A stretch of DNA of 64,000 bases from Amoebophrya sp. A120 (GCA_905178155.1 CAJINV010000003.1:10175979-10239978); one strand, 5' to 3'. Numbered from the stretch's first letter, positions 44,901 to 58,000 are shown. Notes: generated by a model not told the origin, from the letters alone. Made by a program: numbers and translations.

Positions 44901-47900
44901 TAGCATTACGAAATTCATGATTCAGCACGACGGATAATTCCCACCGCCAGTTTTGATTTGGTTTTGGCCTCCGCACTAGAAAGTTTTCAGTGCCTGGACT
45001 TGAGCAACACATTTTTTTTACGAGGTCTATGTAACTCCTATTCATTGCTGAGCTGCGGAGGTTAAAACTTTGCAGCGGGAAAGCAAATCGCCCGCGTCAG
45101 TGTTTTTTTTGCAGTCTGCAACTTTCGACGAAGATTGCTGCGAAGGAAGTGCCGAAGTCGCTCATCGTCCAATTTGTTTTCCATCTTCCAAACTTGCAAA
45201 ACTAACTTTCGAGCCCAGTGCTCAACCTTTTTTCATTTTTTCCAACTCTCCCGATTTTTTTTCCTGTTTGCAAAACTCCCAACAAAAAATATTTTTCATC
45301 TCCCACCAAAGTTTTTTCTTCCGTTTTGCTTCCAGCGCGAAACGTGTTGCAACTGCCAACAAAAAACTTCTTTCCATTTTCAGAACTTTGCACAAAAAAT
45401 ATTTTGCAACCCCCAACAAAAAGCTGCGCAAAGTATTTTGCAACTCCCAGCAAAAAACTGCAAAAAATATGTCGCAACTCCCAGCATACGCTTACAAATA
45501 CTAAACGTAATCAATCCGCGGTAGGGGTGTGCTTTTCGTTTTCTGTAGGATACAAGCAGAAGCTTGGGAACGTGAACATCGAGTGGGACCGGGTCTGCAA
45601 CCTATGAGAGTGCACAATTTCGGCTCCCTCTCATTCGGTGGGTACTTACGCGTAAGGTCAGCAACAGAAGAAGGGGCAAAATGTAGGTTTTGCACGAGCA
45701 TGACACAATGCAGGTGGTTCTAAACTCGTCACCATGACAGAATCAATGTCGGTTATACTCAGATATCAACAAATCTCACTTCGCTATATATAATTGTCTA
45801 TTTTGTGCTCGTTGATGTTTGTTCATGCTCCTTATCACTATCCTAAAGCTTCTTCATATACTTTTCTTCGACTTGTTCTTTGTGCGTAGCTTTCTGCTAC
45901 TTCGGTTCGCGCTCTTCTGTGATCTGATTCCACAGTGCTTTCCTCTCTGGTCGAGGCCTTCCTCGTAGGTGGGTTTGGACGTGGGGCGCCAGGCGCATGG
46001 GCGGCTTCCCATCTCCGTCGTGATCGACACGTCCTATGCCAGCTTGGCGTGTTCGGGTGTTCCGTGCAATGCGTTGCGCACCCGATAGGCCCCGCACCTC
46101 CTACCATGCTAGCTCGGTCGCACAGTCTGTTAAGCGTGAAAAATAGATCTCCACCGGCGTCCGAAGCTGCTTGCGGCGACGGTACAAAGGTTTTGGAGGA
46201 GGTCCAGCCGGATTTGCAGGACAAACGTATGAGGGGGGAGCTCGTTGTTGACTCTTATACTACCTGCAGAAGGCGCAGAAGATGCGACTGTTTGCGGTGA
46301 TTGAGCCGAACGATGTTGCGCGCGGGGCACTGGTATCATGTGTGAACAATATGTCCACTGGGTTCGGAAAAGTGGAGCCTGTTTTGGTTGTCTGGCAGTC
46401 CCGGAAGCGGAAGGGGAAGTCTGTATTGCATGACCAACAAGAGTGCAGCCGCTCGTCTCACGCAAAGATGCACCCTTTCATGCGCAGTAGGCACAGCTAC
46501 CACGAACACGATAGAGATATTAGAGGACCGCTCTAAAAACTTGTCATGCTTGGCAGACCTCACAGCGGTCGCGGTCCGGTCACTCGCACTTTCGCATCAC
46601 GAGCTTCCAGAACCCGTGTTTGCATTGGATAACTGGGGAACTGCTGGCTTCACGGCGCACTGGCGGCGCTCGCCGAATTCCCGGCGTACCTCGAGGAAAT
46701 GGTATCCTGCGGACTAAAACTCCCCCACCCCTCCATACAAACATAGTCATGATGGAAAATCTGCAACACGAATTCAGAGCATTGTCTTGTAGTCGTCCGC
46801 AAGCATCCGCATGGCAAGTTTCTAACTGTAGTGTGTGTAGCACTAGCAAGATGGCTGCAAGGACAGCCGTGGATCAGCGCAGTGCCGTCTGCAGCAGACG
46901 GCACTGCGCTGATCCACTTAAGCAATGCTTAAGTACTAGACAGCTATTACAGATGCACAAAGACGCTATACGAACTAGTAGATGCCTCTCATGTGGATGT
47001 GTATTATGATTTTCAGGCTATCATGTTGTACCTGTTGATGCATATGTGTTTGACAACTCTGGGGTGGGGACGCTTTTACTCAGGATGAAGGGTGTTCGCG
47101 AACTACGTCGCCGAGCCTATACGAAAATTGAAGGTTCCTTATCGCCATATTCTATAATGGAAATTTGTGTGGCGTGTGATGCGGGATTTTTTCAAAGAAG
47201 GAAGAGTGTACGCTTGGGGCAAAGCTAGACGCTTTGCTGGTTGTTAAGCATGATGACAGAAGGAGGCGGCGAGGCGCAAAGTGACTAACACGCCTGTTGA
47301 GTGTCAAGTGTGCGTCAGATGTGTCGCTGTTGCTGCGCCGTCTCGCAAGACAGAAGTGACTTGGCGTGGCTATACAACATCAGCATCAGATTCTGATGTT
47401 TCCGTTTTGAGCATGGCGAGAAGGATGGATTTTTCCGCACGATAGCCGACTAAGCTGCCTAAGTCCGGCCAGTACGGGCTGCGGCTGTACTCCCCGGAGC
47501 ACGGAACGTGGGAGGAGGTCCTGGTCGACGACCTCGTGCCGACCTTCGAGCACATTCCCCTATTCTGCCGTCCGACGACCAACCACAACGAAATATGGTG
47601 CCCGCTACTGGAAAAGGCGTTTGCCAAGGTGCTCAACCGACCCAAGAGCGCCGCGATTGTCCCTGTCGAGGCCGAAGATTTCACAAAGCGCGCAAACTAC
47701 AAAAATAGTGCGGTCGATGGGCAGCCTGGCATGATACCAGAGTTGGACGTAGTAGGTGTTGTACGTGCTGCGGATGAAGACATCAAGAAGGCCGCGAGTC
47801 CTGGCACAGTTCCGGAAATCGCAGACGCAGCGACGCCCGCAGTCAACGCTGGCACAGTCGGAACGGACACCGTGCCTGCACCCGACGCACAAGAGAAGCA

Positions 47901-50900
47901 GGAGCCTCCACCGCTGCCGGAACCGGCGGGCGAAGATGAAATAAAAGAGGACGAAAATTACGTGCCGGCTTTCGAATCTCTGAATCGGGGGACCATAGCC
48001 CTCGCGTTTTCCCGCTTAATCCCAAATGCGCGGACGGAGCGCTGGGCGAAGAAAAACAACCAGTGGAAGTCCAGCTTTAACGAGACCAAAGAGGATGAGG
48101 ACATGTGGGAAGCCTTGCGCGAGTGGGACAGAAGTAACTTTGTGATGGTGTGCGGCGTTGGGACCCCGGAAAGCCCCAACTCTTATCGACAGGACGGAAT
48201 CCTGCAAGGATACTCATACAATGTGCTCGCTCTGCACGAAGTCAAGGTGATCAGTTTGTGCTTTTGTGTGTTGATTGGATCGACAAAAACATCGGGATGC
48301 AGTCTCGGAGGTTTTACCATACCTATACAAAAAAGCCGGAGCGAATGGTTGCCTCCTACTTTGATTATAAGAATAACGTTGATCATATCGAACTAGAACT
48401 TACTTAATTCCCTCCGATGAAGGCCCACGCCTGATGACGAGATCCTGCGTTGAGGTGCCTCCACCTCACGCGGTAGGAGCGGCCTGCCATCAAATCAGCT
48501 ACAGAAACACCACACTGGAAATGCCTCGCTCGCCCGGATAGAACAAGAGCGAGGCACTGTGACTGCGCGTCCGCGCATCGATGCCATAGCATAGCTGTAC
48601 ACTCGCCATCGTGCCGTAGGCGGAGCCAAAACAGCTACAGAAAAAAGCGCGGGAACTGCCCAAAGCAGTCCCCTGCACATATTTGAACCGGGCCCACAGC
48701 CCCGCGTGCTTGTTTGACCGGAAAGGACGAGGGCGCGGTAGATATCAACCCAGCGACTGCGCGTCCGTGCGTCGCCATGTCGCGTAGCTTTCTGGGGCAC
48801 TTGTTTTGGTTTCATACATAGTAGAGACAAGCCGCCGCAGCTAGTCAGAATGAAAATGAAGAGGCCCCGGGCCCGGGCCTTGGGGAAACTCCTGCGGGAG
48901 CCTCCTAGCCCTCCGGCCGGCCGCGCCAAGCTCGTTGTGGGGGGCCGGCAGTAGAGTGCGCCCTCTGCGGCACGACCACACGCGGGGGCCCACGCCACTA
49001 GCGACGAGGACGGGTGGCGTGCAAAGCCCCAAGAAGCAGCGCCGACTGCGGCCAGCGCGCGTTCGGTCAAAAGCGACGGAGCCCGGTGGTCGGGGGTGTA
49101 TTGCCTGAGTTGGGGCGCGTTCGCTGGACAGCCTTGCGTCTGCCCTCCAGCCACAAGTGTGCCACAGCAGTCCCGCCATCGGCGTAAGTACCGTGACACA
49201 GTTGAGGGCGCCGCAGCCTCGACCATCGCGAAACTGGCGCGGCCGCGACCAATGCCGCCCGCCCGCCGCGTGCTTGGGCTCCCCCTCAAATGTTACACGG
49301 CGCTGCCTCCTGTCGGGGAAGTTTAAAAAGATAAAAAGTCACCGGCGGCATCCCGGCGCGTGCCCCCCGATAGCCGCAAAGACACGCACCGCAGCGGGAA
49401 GGGCCTTCCTAGCGGCTTGGGAGCCCGCTGGCACCGCCCCAGTCCGGGCACAGGGCCTCTGATGTGCCGTCTTTCTTGGAGCCCGGTTGAGACGGCAACC
49501 CGGCCTCCCAGGCGCGTCGCTACGGCGGGCACGGTAGTTCCCCGGGTTGGCATTTCCCCAGGGCCGGCATTGCAAAAACCTGGGGAACCGCTTACATTCG
49601 GCCACGCCCCAAGGCCAAGAACGAGGGGGGGCGCGCGCCAAGTGCGCGAAATCAGAAGCCCGGCGCCCCGGAAACGGGCCCCCTTGGCTGCCGACGACCC
49701 GTGGCCGGAGGACGCAGGCACATCCATGCGGGACGACCCTACGCCCCGCGGGACATTGCGCAGAGCAGCCTGCTCCTAGCATGTGCGCCCTTCTCTGGGC
49801 AGGCGCCCTGAATGCCGGACGCCCGCGGCCCCCCGGGCGTACAGCACCGCAACCGTGGCGTGAGCGCTTATGCTCCGCACTAACGAGCCAGCCAAGAAAA
49901 AACGGCGCGCGAAGGGGCCCAGTGGTGCTCCGCCAGCACACGGCTGACAATGGGTCTGAGCCGTGAGACCGTGAGAAGGAGGGTTGACGGGTATAGTGGC
50001 ACACCCCCACCCAACGGAGAGATCCAATGGGCGACTGGGAGTAGGGGAGGAGCACACAAGCGGCGACTCAGCCACGGATCCGGCGACCCCGCATCCCAGC
50101 ACCGCAATAGGATCTTGCAACCTTCCGCCCTTGTGCGTTCGTTGTTGTCACCTCGGGCACCGAACCCAGTAGGGCATAATAGTGCTGATATATAGAACTA
50201 CTTAATTGATTTTGATTACGCATACAATATGCACTGTGTGCCGCATCTGCGAAGATTATGTGTAGGAAAACGACCTCTGCCTTTGGTTGGTCAACATCAA
50301 ATCTGCTTCTCTGACAAATCAACCACAGGACAAGGACGGCAGGCCTGTGCGCGCTGTTTTGGTGCGAAACCCTTGGGGTACAGTGAATTGGACCGGCAGA
50401 TGGGGAAGCATTTTCGGAAATGTCACTTCCGCTGAGCTGCGCAGTGCCGGTATCCAGCGAGAGAACACAGAGGACGGGCTTTTTTACTTAGATTTTGACG
50501 CCCACTTTCTGAAGATTTGGACCGCCGTCATGGTTTGTACGGTGAGCATGCCAGTTCGGCGGCGCGGCGTGGGGGGGTCGCTTCTGACCAGGTTTATGGG
50601 CGGCGGCGACGCGTCCGCTGCGTCAGCTGTTCCTCCCTTATGAAAGTGCAATCCTCCCCTCCGGCTCTTCTGGATGAAGGGAGGACCGACAATAGAAAAG
50701 GCGGCAGAAGCGTAACGTCAAACTTAACCTAAACCTTTTGCGTGACAAATCCGCGTCTGCATCCTAGTGTTGCGTGGGGTGCTACAGCTTGTCATGGACG
50801 GAGTCAGGCAAGGCCTCGAGATGCGTTTTTTAATGACGGCCCCCAGCAACTCCGGCTCAAGCAACAGTAGCACAGTCTGTTGAGCATGACAAATAAGGAG

Positions 50901-51020
50901 GGAGCGTATGCACTTTGATAGGTTGCAATCGAATGGTCGGCCACGCCGGTCGCGGACGAGGAGAGTGAAAAACCTGCTTCGCCGCCGAAGAAACGCTCCG
51001 GCTGCTGTGGCCGCGGCTGA
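41940..51020 (+). CDS. calpain-like cysteine protease homologue, probably inactive; 12 exons
   Basis: Exons: 41940-42035 (tentative), 42421-42564, 42877-43095, 43433-43470, 43898-43955, 44563-44747, 45560-45592, 46270-46333, 46637-46701, 47455-48246, 50329-50541, 50922-51020; phases agree throughout and 42421 onward gives 635 residues. N-terminal helical part, then a module with VQGIYNLQSGEKNGCPVY and ALFFDGFQWVI. Calpain core: DKWVDPVFPPVGDSLG, NIEWDR, EPNDVARGAL+GNCWLHGALAALAEFP (active-site Cys), GQYGLRLYSPEHGTWEEVLV, VDDLVPTFEHIPLF, LLEKAFAK, GILQGYSYNVLALHEV (His position is Tyr), VRNPWGTVNWTG (active-site Asn). A Pro/Glu-rich insert follows LLEKAFAK. The C-terminus KKRSGCCGRG has a Cys pair; no C2-like domain. 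Loss of His argues for a pseudoprotease. The 5' end is not certain. Confidence 0.8.
45230..45500. repeat. intronic TTTTGCAACTCCCAACAAAAAA repeat
   Basis: Within the intron 44748-45559, about six degenerate units of roughly 40 bp carry CAACTCCCA-CAAAAAACT and TTTTGCA. Long AAAAAA/TTTTTT runs alternate. It ends shortly before the 33-nt microexon. Confidence 0.7.
46869..46934. repeat. two adjacent perfect palindromes
   Basis: 46869-46917 is a perfect inverted repeat with 24-bp arms (GTGGATCAGCGCAGTGCCGT..) and a single A between them. Directly overlapping its end, 46916-46934 is a second one with 9-bp arms (ACTTAAGCA-A-TGCTTAAGT). Both lie in the intron 46702-47454 of the calpain-like gene. Confidence 0.95.
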
Positions 51021-52739
51021 CTGGGATGTGTCGTGTAAGAACTCGTGTCACAGGATCGATTAATAATGTTTGTTGTTGTTCTGTTGTTTTTGATTTTGTC
51101 CGTGGTTACGATTTTTTTAGTTTTATTGTATCTTAGTTTTTTGCTTTTCTTCTTCTTGGTCAACATGCATTTACATTAGTACTAATCTTTTATCTTTACG
51201 ACGTCGACAAGACCAGCCCAGTGGTCTGTGACGAAACAACAACAACACGAGGACGGGCATATGTATCTGTGTTGCCAGACTAATCCGCAGTAAGTTCCGA
51301 CTTGATAGCGCTGTTGTGTTGCCAGACCCCGCATCCATAACCATCACTCATTATCTAGCACGTTTTTTTACAAGATATTCAGATTATATCTATAAGGATA
51401 TACTAGGCACGTATGCGTGTGAAACCAAATTCAATTACTCCGCTAGATCGAAAAACAAAAAAAAGAGCCAGAAAAGGAGTTCAAAAATAAAAAACAAAAA
51501 GCCAGGCTCTGAAGCAGCTCCGTCCCGTTTGCGGTTGCGGTGGTAAGTAGATCTTGACTGCCATTGCGGTTGCAAGCAGTTTTTGCGGTTGTAAAGCGAG
51601 TGCGCGGCTGTGCTAACAGCCGTGGGTAGTTGTTGTGGCTGGAGTGGTTTTTGCGTCACTTTTCTCCATGAGCATGCCGCGGCTTTCAACATTCTTCGTG
51701 CCAAATTGTGGGTTGGTCTCCACAGGCAAGAAGAGCCCCGCGCTTTTCCACTCGATACAGGCATTCAGTGCCGAAATCGTTTTGCTTAGGCTCGACGTTT
51801 GCTTCCCGTCAGCTCTTCAAGATTTTGAAAGCCTGGGGCGTCGCTGCTTTTTCCTTCCAGCGCCGAGCACACTTTTTTCAGCCAGCTTTGACGACCTTGC
51901 CTGCTATTTTTGTTGCTTGTGGAATTCAAAAGGTTTCCAAGTTCTCCTGTTGGCCCTCACCTTCAAGCTTTGCCTTGCGTAAAGGTAATTTACAACCATA
52001 GCGGGGGTCTAGTCATCGGCTTCGGAACTTTTTGAAAACTTTTGAAAACAGAGAAAAAAGATGACGCGAAACCACCGAGGGCCGGCGCTCTTTTTTTGGC
52101 GCCGTGCCGTCGTGTTTCGTGGTCATATATGCTGACCGATAAAAGGCGGGCGCGCTGCCGTCGGTCCCACGTGAATCGTGAGCGGAATCCCCTCAGCAAG
52201 CTTGTAACTCATTACGCATCTGAGCGAATTGCTAACGCTGGGCCAGGCGGTGTCAAATTGAATTCAAAACGAATTCAAAATGAATTCAAAAAGTGAGCAC
52301 TTTTGAAATGAGCCACAATCCGCGACGCCCTGGACTCTCAGCGGTTGCTGCCCCGGCAGCTTTTGGCGACCTGGCAGCGCCGCTGCCTGCTGGCTCATTG
52401 GCTCGGGGTACTACGGGCTCAACCCGAAGGGCTGCTCCGCGCCGTGCTAGCGGTGTTGCTGAATGATGACCGAGGGCCAGAGCGATGCGCTGTGATTCAC
52501 TTTCCGGCATACGCCCGCATCGCCTGCGAAAGGCGACGGCGCTCTGTCGTGGCTTAAAATTTCGCGCCACTATTGTGTAGCGCCTGTCTGACACGGGTGG
52601 CGGTCTAGTCATTCCCGCGGCCGGCGCTATTATTGGCTTTGGCACTTCAGGCAGGAACGCTACAACTGGCCCGCACGGGCGCAGAAGGGGGCTGCGCTTG
52701 TTTGCGGCGCTAATTTGGGATCGGCGCAGCAATTCTAAA
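51021..52739. other. gene-free stretch downstream of the calpain-like gene
   Basis: 51021-51180 is T-rich and may be the 3' region of the calpain-like gene. Beyond that I see no gene. At 51981-52012 a 30-bp segment (TACAACCATAGCGGGGGTCT) recurs inverted at 60500-60530. GAATTCAAAA is repeated at 52258-52290. Confidence 0.45.
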
Positions 52740-52910
52740 GTTCATCGGGGAGTGGATCTCAATTTCAAACTCCATCCGATCGACCCGCCCCAATTCAAAC
52801 TCCATCCGGACGACCGGCCCCAATTCAAAACCCATCCGGGCGATCGGCCCCAATTCAAACTCCATCGGGCTCATCGGGGCAAATTCAAAACTCATCCGAA
52901 TTCTGTCGGA
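52740..52910. repeat. 30-bp tandem array (CCCCAATTCAAACTCCATCC)
   Basis: Five to six units of 30 bp, CCCCAATTCAAACTCCATCC plus GGACGACCGG-type spacer, with the last units degenerating into CCGAATTCTGTCGG. Confidence 0.85.
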
Positions 52911-54179
52911 ATTCCGTCCGAATTTTGTCCCCTACTTGGCTTCTTGATTCGGACGGATTCTGACAGAATTCGGATGGATTTTGAATTGGTGGGGGATGGG
53001 ATTTTGTGGTCCGGGCCACCAGAGTTGTGCCTCCAGTCGACTTCACCTACCGAGACCAGCCTGGGCGATCTTGGGTGGCTGACCGCATTGGGAATCGCGG
53101 CCGGGGATGGCCTCGCCCCTGGCGGCATTTTGTCCACTAGCGTCACATGCAATACGCACAGGCTGACTTGCTTGAGCACTCGCCGGGCCAAGCCGCGACC
53201 CCGACACCGAGGCCAGCCATGCTCCTAACCGCATGCGCCGGCCCCCGACGGTTCCCGGCATTTTTCCGTGGCTGGGCAGGGTCTTCTCTTATTACACCGG
53301 CAGCACCCCCCTGACGCCGAGCCGGGTTTCAAGGTTCGCAAGTTAAGGCATGATAACAAACTTCGGCCGCCGGTCGAACCAAAGCGCGTTCGCCCCATTT
53401 CCCGGAAGTTCCTTCGCGTGATTGGATCCAGTTGCCGACTCGCGCCTGGTCCGCTGGACCAAGCACAGGGCGCAGCGTTCATGTGAAAGCGGTTACAGGC
53501 CGTTTGCCATGGCTGTCGCGCGCCACATTTGTTTCGCCCGATTCGCCCCCTCGGAGGGGCGTCTTTTTGAAAATGCCAACTTTTTGAATTCAGTTTGAAT
53601 CACGATTACACTCCGAGCGGTCTAGAGTTAACGAATTGCCGCGCTGTTTCGTGATAGGTTTTGACCCCGGAGCCGAGGCGGGCTGTTGTTGTTTCGTTTT
53701 ACATGCGACGCATAGCGTTGTGGGTAGCCTTTTCCACCACGGCGCGGCTTGAGGTAAAAAGCGCGAGACTTCAACTTTCGTTGAAGCCCTTAGGCAAAAC
53801 AGGACGCGCGCGACGATTTTCAGCTGTGTTGTTTTTGGAGTTTCCCGCTATTCGTGAAAAACAAGGACCGAGGCTATGGCGCCGCTTTTCTGACCTTTAT
53901 TTTTTTGATCACGGCCTGAAGTTGGGAAGCAAGACTGCTCAAAAACTTTTAAAAGGCTTTGGCTTGGACTTGGGGCACCGAAACGGACGGACGGAATTAG
54001 GTGGTGACTGGCGGAGCCTCTTACCTCAACCCTCGATAGACAGGCGTGGGCTTACATCTTTGCACGACCTGGCACACGACTAGGAGGAGGCAGTGTGGGC
54101 GCCTCTCTGACGTGGAAACACGTCTTTACCCTTAGCCCTGTGCTATATACCAGTCGCTACAAGGATGATCTGTAAAAAC
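52911..54179. other. no gene recognised
   Basis: Mixed composition; the frame 53661-54083 (+) is open for 140 codons with basic, repetitive-looking content and no known motif. I do not accept it as a gene. Confidence 0.4.
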
Positions 54180-55090
54180 AACAACTGCCGACGCATCTAT
54201 GTATGTAAAAACCCTAAGCCCATGCGTAGTGCAAGAACATATGTAGAGCATGCCTGAGTCCCGCGCTGCAGTGTTGTTGATCTTGAGATTTAAGCTGGTG
54301 ACAAGAGCTAGGGTATGCAACTATTTTTTTTTTTCCGTGGCGTCTGTGGTTTTTTAACTTTTAGATCTTAGTCGTACGACCTTGCTTCGGATACGCATCG
54401 CAAAAAAATATATCTATTACCCCTGCGAGTCAACATCTGCAGCCGCCGGGTCATACATGTTTACTCTAGTGCCACGGGTCTCCATTTTATGCCGTGGTCT
54501 TTCGTCGCCACATACAAATAAGTTGTTATCTACAGGGGGCGATATGGGAGATCTTGGGCATTTTCTAAGCCTGCTAAGGCCTACCTACACACCCGGTCGA
54601 GCCTAGCCTCTGTGTGTGTTAGTTAGGATGATCGTGGGCGCCTGTGAACAGGCTATAGACCAAGCCTGCTTTCTAAGTGGTTCAGACACACAGAGGCGCG
54701 TATCTACGTACTTCCTGCCTGCTGCGGTAGCAGCAGGCGCGACTTCGTCCAAAGCGGGTTTACATGGCTGAGCATCAGCAGCCCCCGCGAGTGTCCTCTT
54801 CCCGTTTCGGCATGAGGAAGGGCAGCACGTGGCCGAAGCCTCGCACTGCCCTTTCTCGATCTGTTGTTATTTTGATTTTTGGATGAAGCATCGCTTGGCA
54901 GGATGAAACGCGCATAGAGAAATGAGACCTACTCTAAGACCATGAGCCCGCGCTTGGATATTGGTCGCGATGCAAAAAGCTACAGCCCACCGCGCGACAA
55001 ATAGTCCCGCCAGGTGTACGAGCCCAGGACCCCAGTGCCGAGCAAGTGGAGACTGCGCCGCAAAATATCTCGAGAACTCCACACAACTGC
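54180..55090 (-). repeat. dispersed element B, copy 2 (inverted relative to copy 1)
   Basis: Reverse-complement counterpart of 11690-12600; shared blocks listed there appear in inverted order, including CTATGTATGTAAAAACCCTAAGCCC at the 54180 end (the TTTAGGG-like box of copy 1) and the CARHW-like peptide-encoding segment near 55020. Divergence is substantial and neither copy holds an intact gene. Confidence 0.75.
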
Positions 55091-58000
55091 CGCGAGTAGC
55101 CCAATGGCAGGCGGTCACTCTCCCACCGGAACCCGCAATGAATGACCTTGATCGCTGCCTCAGAAATATCACAAACATCTAGAAAAAATAAGTCCCTGAT
55201 CATTCCTCCCCCGCCGCGGTCCCCGCGCGCTTGTTCAGCATCGCCGGCCGTTGCCGCCCCTTGCCGCACTCTGCACGGCCTGTCGTTTGCTCGTATAGTC
55301 GTGACTTATCACGGGATCACAATAGCGCAGGGGCAGTACATATAGCAGTCTGTGCTGCGCACTTCAGACATGCTGTCGCGCCTATTTCACGAACAGGCTG
55401 GCGCCGATGGTGCTACCAGGTGTATCAGTTGTGCGCGCGCTCCAGTCGGGTTACACTCGCAGCCAGCCGTGCCCGGGACTGGGGCTGTGTCTGCTCTTTC
55501 GAGGAAGCCACGTCGCGGCCTCGGCGCCGGAGGAGATGTTTGCGCGGTGCCGTCAGTTGTTGTCGCCGTGGGGACGGGGACCTTTATAATGTGCTCCGGT
55601 TTGCCGTTGCCAGGGTGCACCTTGGCGCCGCGCCTCGTCTGACTTGATCGCTCCCATCGGTCTGTAAGCTGTTTCGGTCGCCTGGTGGGTTCCCCGGCAT
55701 GCGGCTCTTCGGCTTGTTTCGTCGTTTCCTCGTTTTGTTGGTTGCGGCCCGTACTTGGTCGTGCTGAGGCATCGGGCAAAAGAGGCAGAAAAACCGCGCG
55801 CCTTCCGCCGTTTTCTCGTTCTGTTGTTGCATCCGGGTCGGCGTTGCTAGGTCGTGAGCAGGCGTCCTATGTAACCCGCGACAAAGATCCAGAGAAATGC
55901 GCTGTAGCATCGGCGTCCTGAACGTTCTTTATTGCATCTGTGCACGGGACAAAATCAGCGCCAGCATGTGCACGTGAGAAAATCAAGCATGCCACTCATG
56001 AAATAAACAAAAGCAAAAGAATAGGCGTCGCGCATGACCCCAGTGAACACTTACCGCGTGGCGTCCTGAGTGTTCTTTGTGGTATTTGCAGTTGTATTAT
56101 CAGAGCTCTCTGTGCATGAGCAAACCGGAGAAACTCAAGCAGAATCCGTGCGAAACAGTACCGGACTCAAGCAGAACCCGCTGCGGGAGCTTCCAGAAGG
56201 AAGACCAAAGCAAAACGCTATCGGGCTCGTTTCGGGCTCGTGAAAGAAGGACAGTAATAAAAAGACTGCATTTGTTGGCCTCCGCCATACCGCCTAGCCA
56301 AAATGAGCATTGTGCCGGCGCCGAGTCTATGTGTGCGGTTAGTGTTTTTCGCTATTTTCGCCAATGTCTTTGCTTTTGCGATGAAGGGGGTCCGCTGAGT
56401 CAGCCTGTTGGGTTTTTTGATATTTGGCCTCTCTTTTTGATACTACGAACAGGGAGCAAATCTCTTTGGCCTTTTGCCTTGACCACGAAGCCCGCCGATG
56501 TTGCAAGCGGAGCCATCAAGCTCGGCGCTGCTTCAACCTTCTCAGATGCGGGCGCTTTTCACTGTGGCGGAGTGTGGAAGCTGAGCTCCCACGAAAAGCG
56601 CGGGACCCCATCGGACACACAGGAGAACCGCGACGGCATGCCGGGGCTCGATCTCGTATTGGCCGTGCCGTCACTGGCCACCCACCTCAGCCAGCCAGCC
56701 CCAGGCAAATTCGGGCCAATAAAATCAGCGCAGAAAAGCACTAATAAAAAAGCTGCGCCGGGCGTCGTCTCGTTGGTTTTGCGCATTGCGTGGCCAGGGG
56801 CTGGCTTTTTCGGAATTCCCGAAGAGCGTCGCGGGTTGTCCGCCAGGGGGAAATTCTGCCCGGGGGCCCGGGTCTTTTGGCGCCTGGCCCGCGGATGTTG
56901 CGTTTGGGTTCTGTGCCCACCGCGAGGGCGCAGCCCTGCCATGCGCCTTGCCGGAATTCCCCGGCTTCGTTCCCGCCGGGGACGGGTTTTGTCGGGTTGC
57001 TTCTCGGGTGGCGCTTTCGTGGTTGTGTTTCTCGGCCCGGGGGCTTGGTTTTGCCGTGGCCCTTCCCCCGGCCGGGGGTTTCAGGGGGTAGGGCGTCGCC
57101 CGCCGGGACCTGGGGAGCTGGTCCCGGCCCAGCGTGTGGCCTTTGGGTGGAAGCGGCGCTCTTGCGGGCCAACAGGGGACGAGGGTTTTTGCAGAGAGGG
57201 CGGCAGGACTTGCGACCGTTTTCGTATGATCCTTCCCGCGGCCTGGCCTCTGCAGTAATTTTTGCGATGATCTGCGCAATAAAATTTGCATGAATTGGAA
57301 AAGGATGCGGCTTCTTTTGACACATGTTCGGCGCTTTTTGACACATGGTCGGCCGGATCGGCCGTAGTCTCCTCGGGGGTCGAGAAATAAAAAAAAAACG
57401 TTGCCGGCTCTTTTTGACACATGGTGACGGATTTGGGTGCGGACTGCGAAACCAAATCGAATGCGCGGACTGTCTGCCTGCGCTTCTTGGGCCCGTTCTA
57501 TTGCGAAACACTTCGCAGGAAGACGAACTACATCAAGACCGACGCCGGGTAGGGGCATGGACACTGAGCGAGGCCGACGAGTTACCGACGCCAATGCCAA
57601 AGGACAAGAGAGCGAAACTTCGAACACGAAGCGGGAAAGTGCGCGGAGGAAACGAATGAGGGGACCTCGGGGAAAGCTATTGCCCAGCCCCTCGCGGCAA
57701 TGTATGCGAGCCCCGAGATGCGAGCGCCCCCAGTCGGACGGCGCCCGCCCCAACATCTTCGCCCCCAGATGCGCCTGCGCCGCTGTGCCGCGCTCGAGAT
57801 GTCAAAACAGGCCAGAAGGGCAGCATCCATGCGTCCTGCCGCTCCCCGCGCTTGCTGCCCAGGGAGGCCACCACAGAGTGGCCCGCCTGCTCATCGAGAA
57901 AGGCCCGCTGAGCCGGCGAAAGGCTCCGGGCGCCTTGCGTTCGTTGCTGGTAGATGGAGCCATGCCGCAAGCCCCCGGCGCCGGAGACCTGCGCCGTCGC

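Noticed and set aside
45202..45477. Minus-strand frame of 91 codons
   Set aside because: It is the reverse of the intronic CAACTCCCAACAAAAAA repeat.
56077..57258. 393-codon + frame and overlapping 343-codon - frame
   Set aside because: Both strands open in GC-rich repeat sequence, no recognisable domain, no splice context.
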